Below, piece by piece: positions 63,410 to 63,447 of a stretch of DNA of 63,447 nucleotides; position 1 is the stretch's first letter; each line of letters starts with the position of its first letter. This DNA is from Murinocardiopsis flavida. Its GTDB lineage: Bacteria; Actinomycetota; Actinomycetes; Streptosporangiales; Streptosporangiaceae. The translations under genes were made by a program, and so were the position numbers. Where the stretch lies: assembly GCF_003014485.1 (NCBI RefSeq), contig NZ_PYGA01000035.1, forward strand, positions 1 to 63,447, given 5' to 3'. Below the pieces are notes generated by a model. That model saw nothing but the letters and a program-made list of their open reading frames with translations. It was not told where the DNA came from and did not search any database.

Positions 63410-63447
63410 CGGGTTGTTTCTTGAGAACTCAACAGCGCGTGTTCGAT
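63410..63447 (+). other. 16S rRNA leader (processing region)
   Basis: The stretch TTGAGAACTCAACAGCGCG at the window end is the conserved actinobacterial rRNA leader motif that precedes the 16S gene. The 16S sequence itself is outside the window. Confidence 0.8.

Larger units (their letters stand above)
62904..63447. other. 544-bp spacer leading into an rRNA operon
   Basis: No gene. It contains the promoter elements and leader of a ribosomal RNA operon whose 16S gene begins just beyond the window. A short inverted arrangement of two GAATTC sites lies at 63274-63290. Confidence 0.75.

Overview
The window is chromosomal DNA from a high-GC actinomycete. The base composition, the frequent GTG starts, and the endonuclease NucS, SCO5389-family, FilP-like, class E sortase, DUF3039, DUF2017 and Mec/CysO/CysM genes are all actinobacterial. 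Gene content around 18.5-38 kb resembles the Streptomyces coelicolor SCO5385-SCO5420 neighbourhood. The whole window looks more like a streptosporangialean (Nocardiopsis-like) organism than a Streptomyces, but that placement is inference.

Layout. (1) 1-2.8 kb: a regulatory cassette. A leftward set (37-aa peptide, RsbW-like ATPase, 96-aa protein, sigma-like helix-turn-helix protein cut by the window edge) faces a rightward XRE/DUF5753 regulator with a DUF397 partner, the WhiJ/AbaA-type arrangement. Two identical inverted 11-bp palindromes lie in the shared promoter region. (2) 2.8-13.4 kb: a leftward block that starts at a LacI regulator preceded by two perfect GTAAACGTTTAC operators. It continues through two sugar-type ABC permeases and a lipoprotein binding protein, all tightly coupled, and then four different ADP-ribosylglycohydrolase-fold proteins separated by repeat-rich spacers. 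No ABC ATPase is encoded. This is the most unusual system in the window. (3) 13.5-19.9 kb: cobalamin adenosyltransferase, secreted M28 peptidase, DUF1707 protein, MFS symporter, NucS and an SCO5389-family protein, with a Zur-box-like palindrome between the last two. (4) 20-40.7 kb: acyl-CoA and organic-acid metabolism (3-hydroxyacyl-CoA dehydrogenase, acetate symporter, methylmalonyl-CoA epimerase, thiolase, MeaB, isobutyryl-CoA-type mutase, malic enzyme), interleaved with a FilP-like coiled-coil protein, a GH18 chitinase, a MarR regulator and housekeeping genes. (5) 40.8-47.3 kb: class E sortase with a small membrane partner, an XPB-like helicase, a secreted M43 protease and a transmembrane Ser/Thr kinase with a duplicated extracellular domain. 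(6) 47.4-54.9 kb: an EamA exporter and MocR regulator whose start codons overlap, trpS followed by a 160-bp MITE, NAD salvage genes (nicotinate phosphoribosyltransferase, pncA), clpS-DUF2017 and a GH25 lysozyme. (7) 55.2-63.4 kb: the Mec/CysO/CysM cysteine pathway, a thioesterase, an MBL-fold hydrolase, two paralogous lipoproteins, rph-rdgB and an Nramp-related transporter. The window ends in the promoter and leader of an rRNA operon whose 16S gene lies just outside.

Functional themes: B12-dependent acyl-CoA rearrangement (adenosyltransferase, MeaB, mutase, epimerase) with acetate uptake and malic enzyme; a regulated solute-uptake and glycohydrolase system; and many apparently leaderless transcripts, with a -10 box placed 6-8 nt before the start codon.
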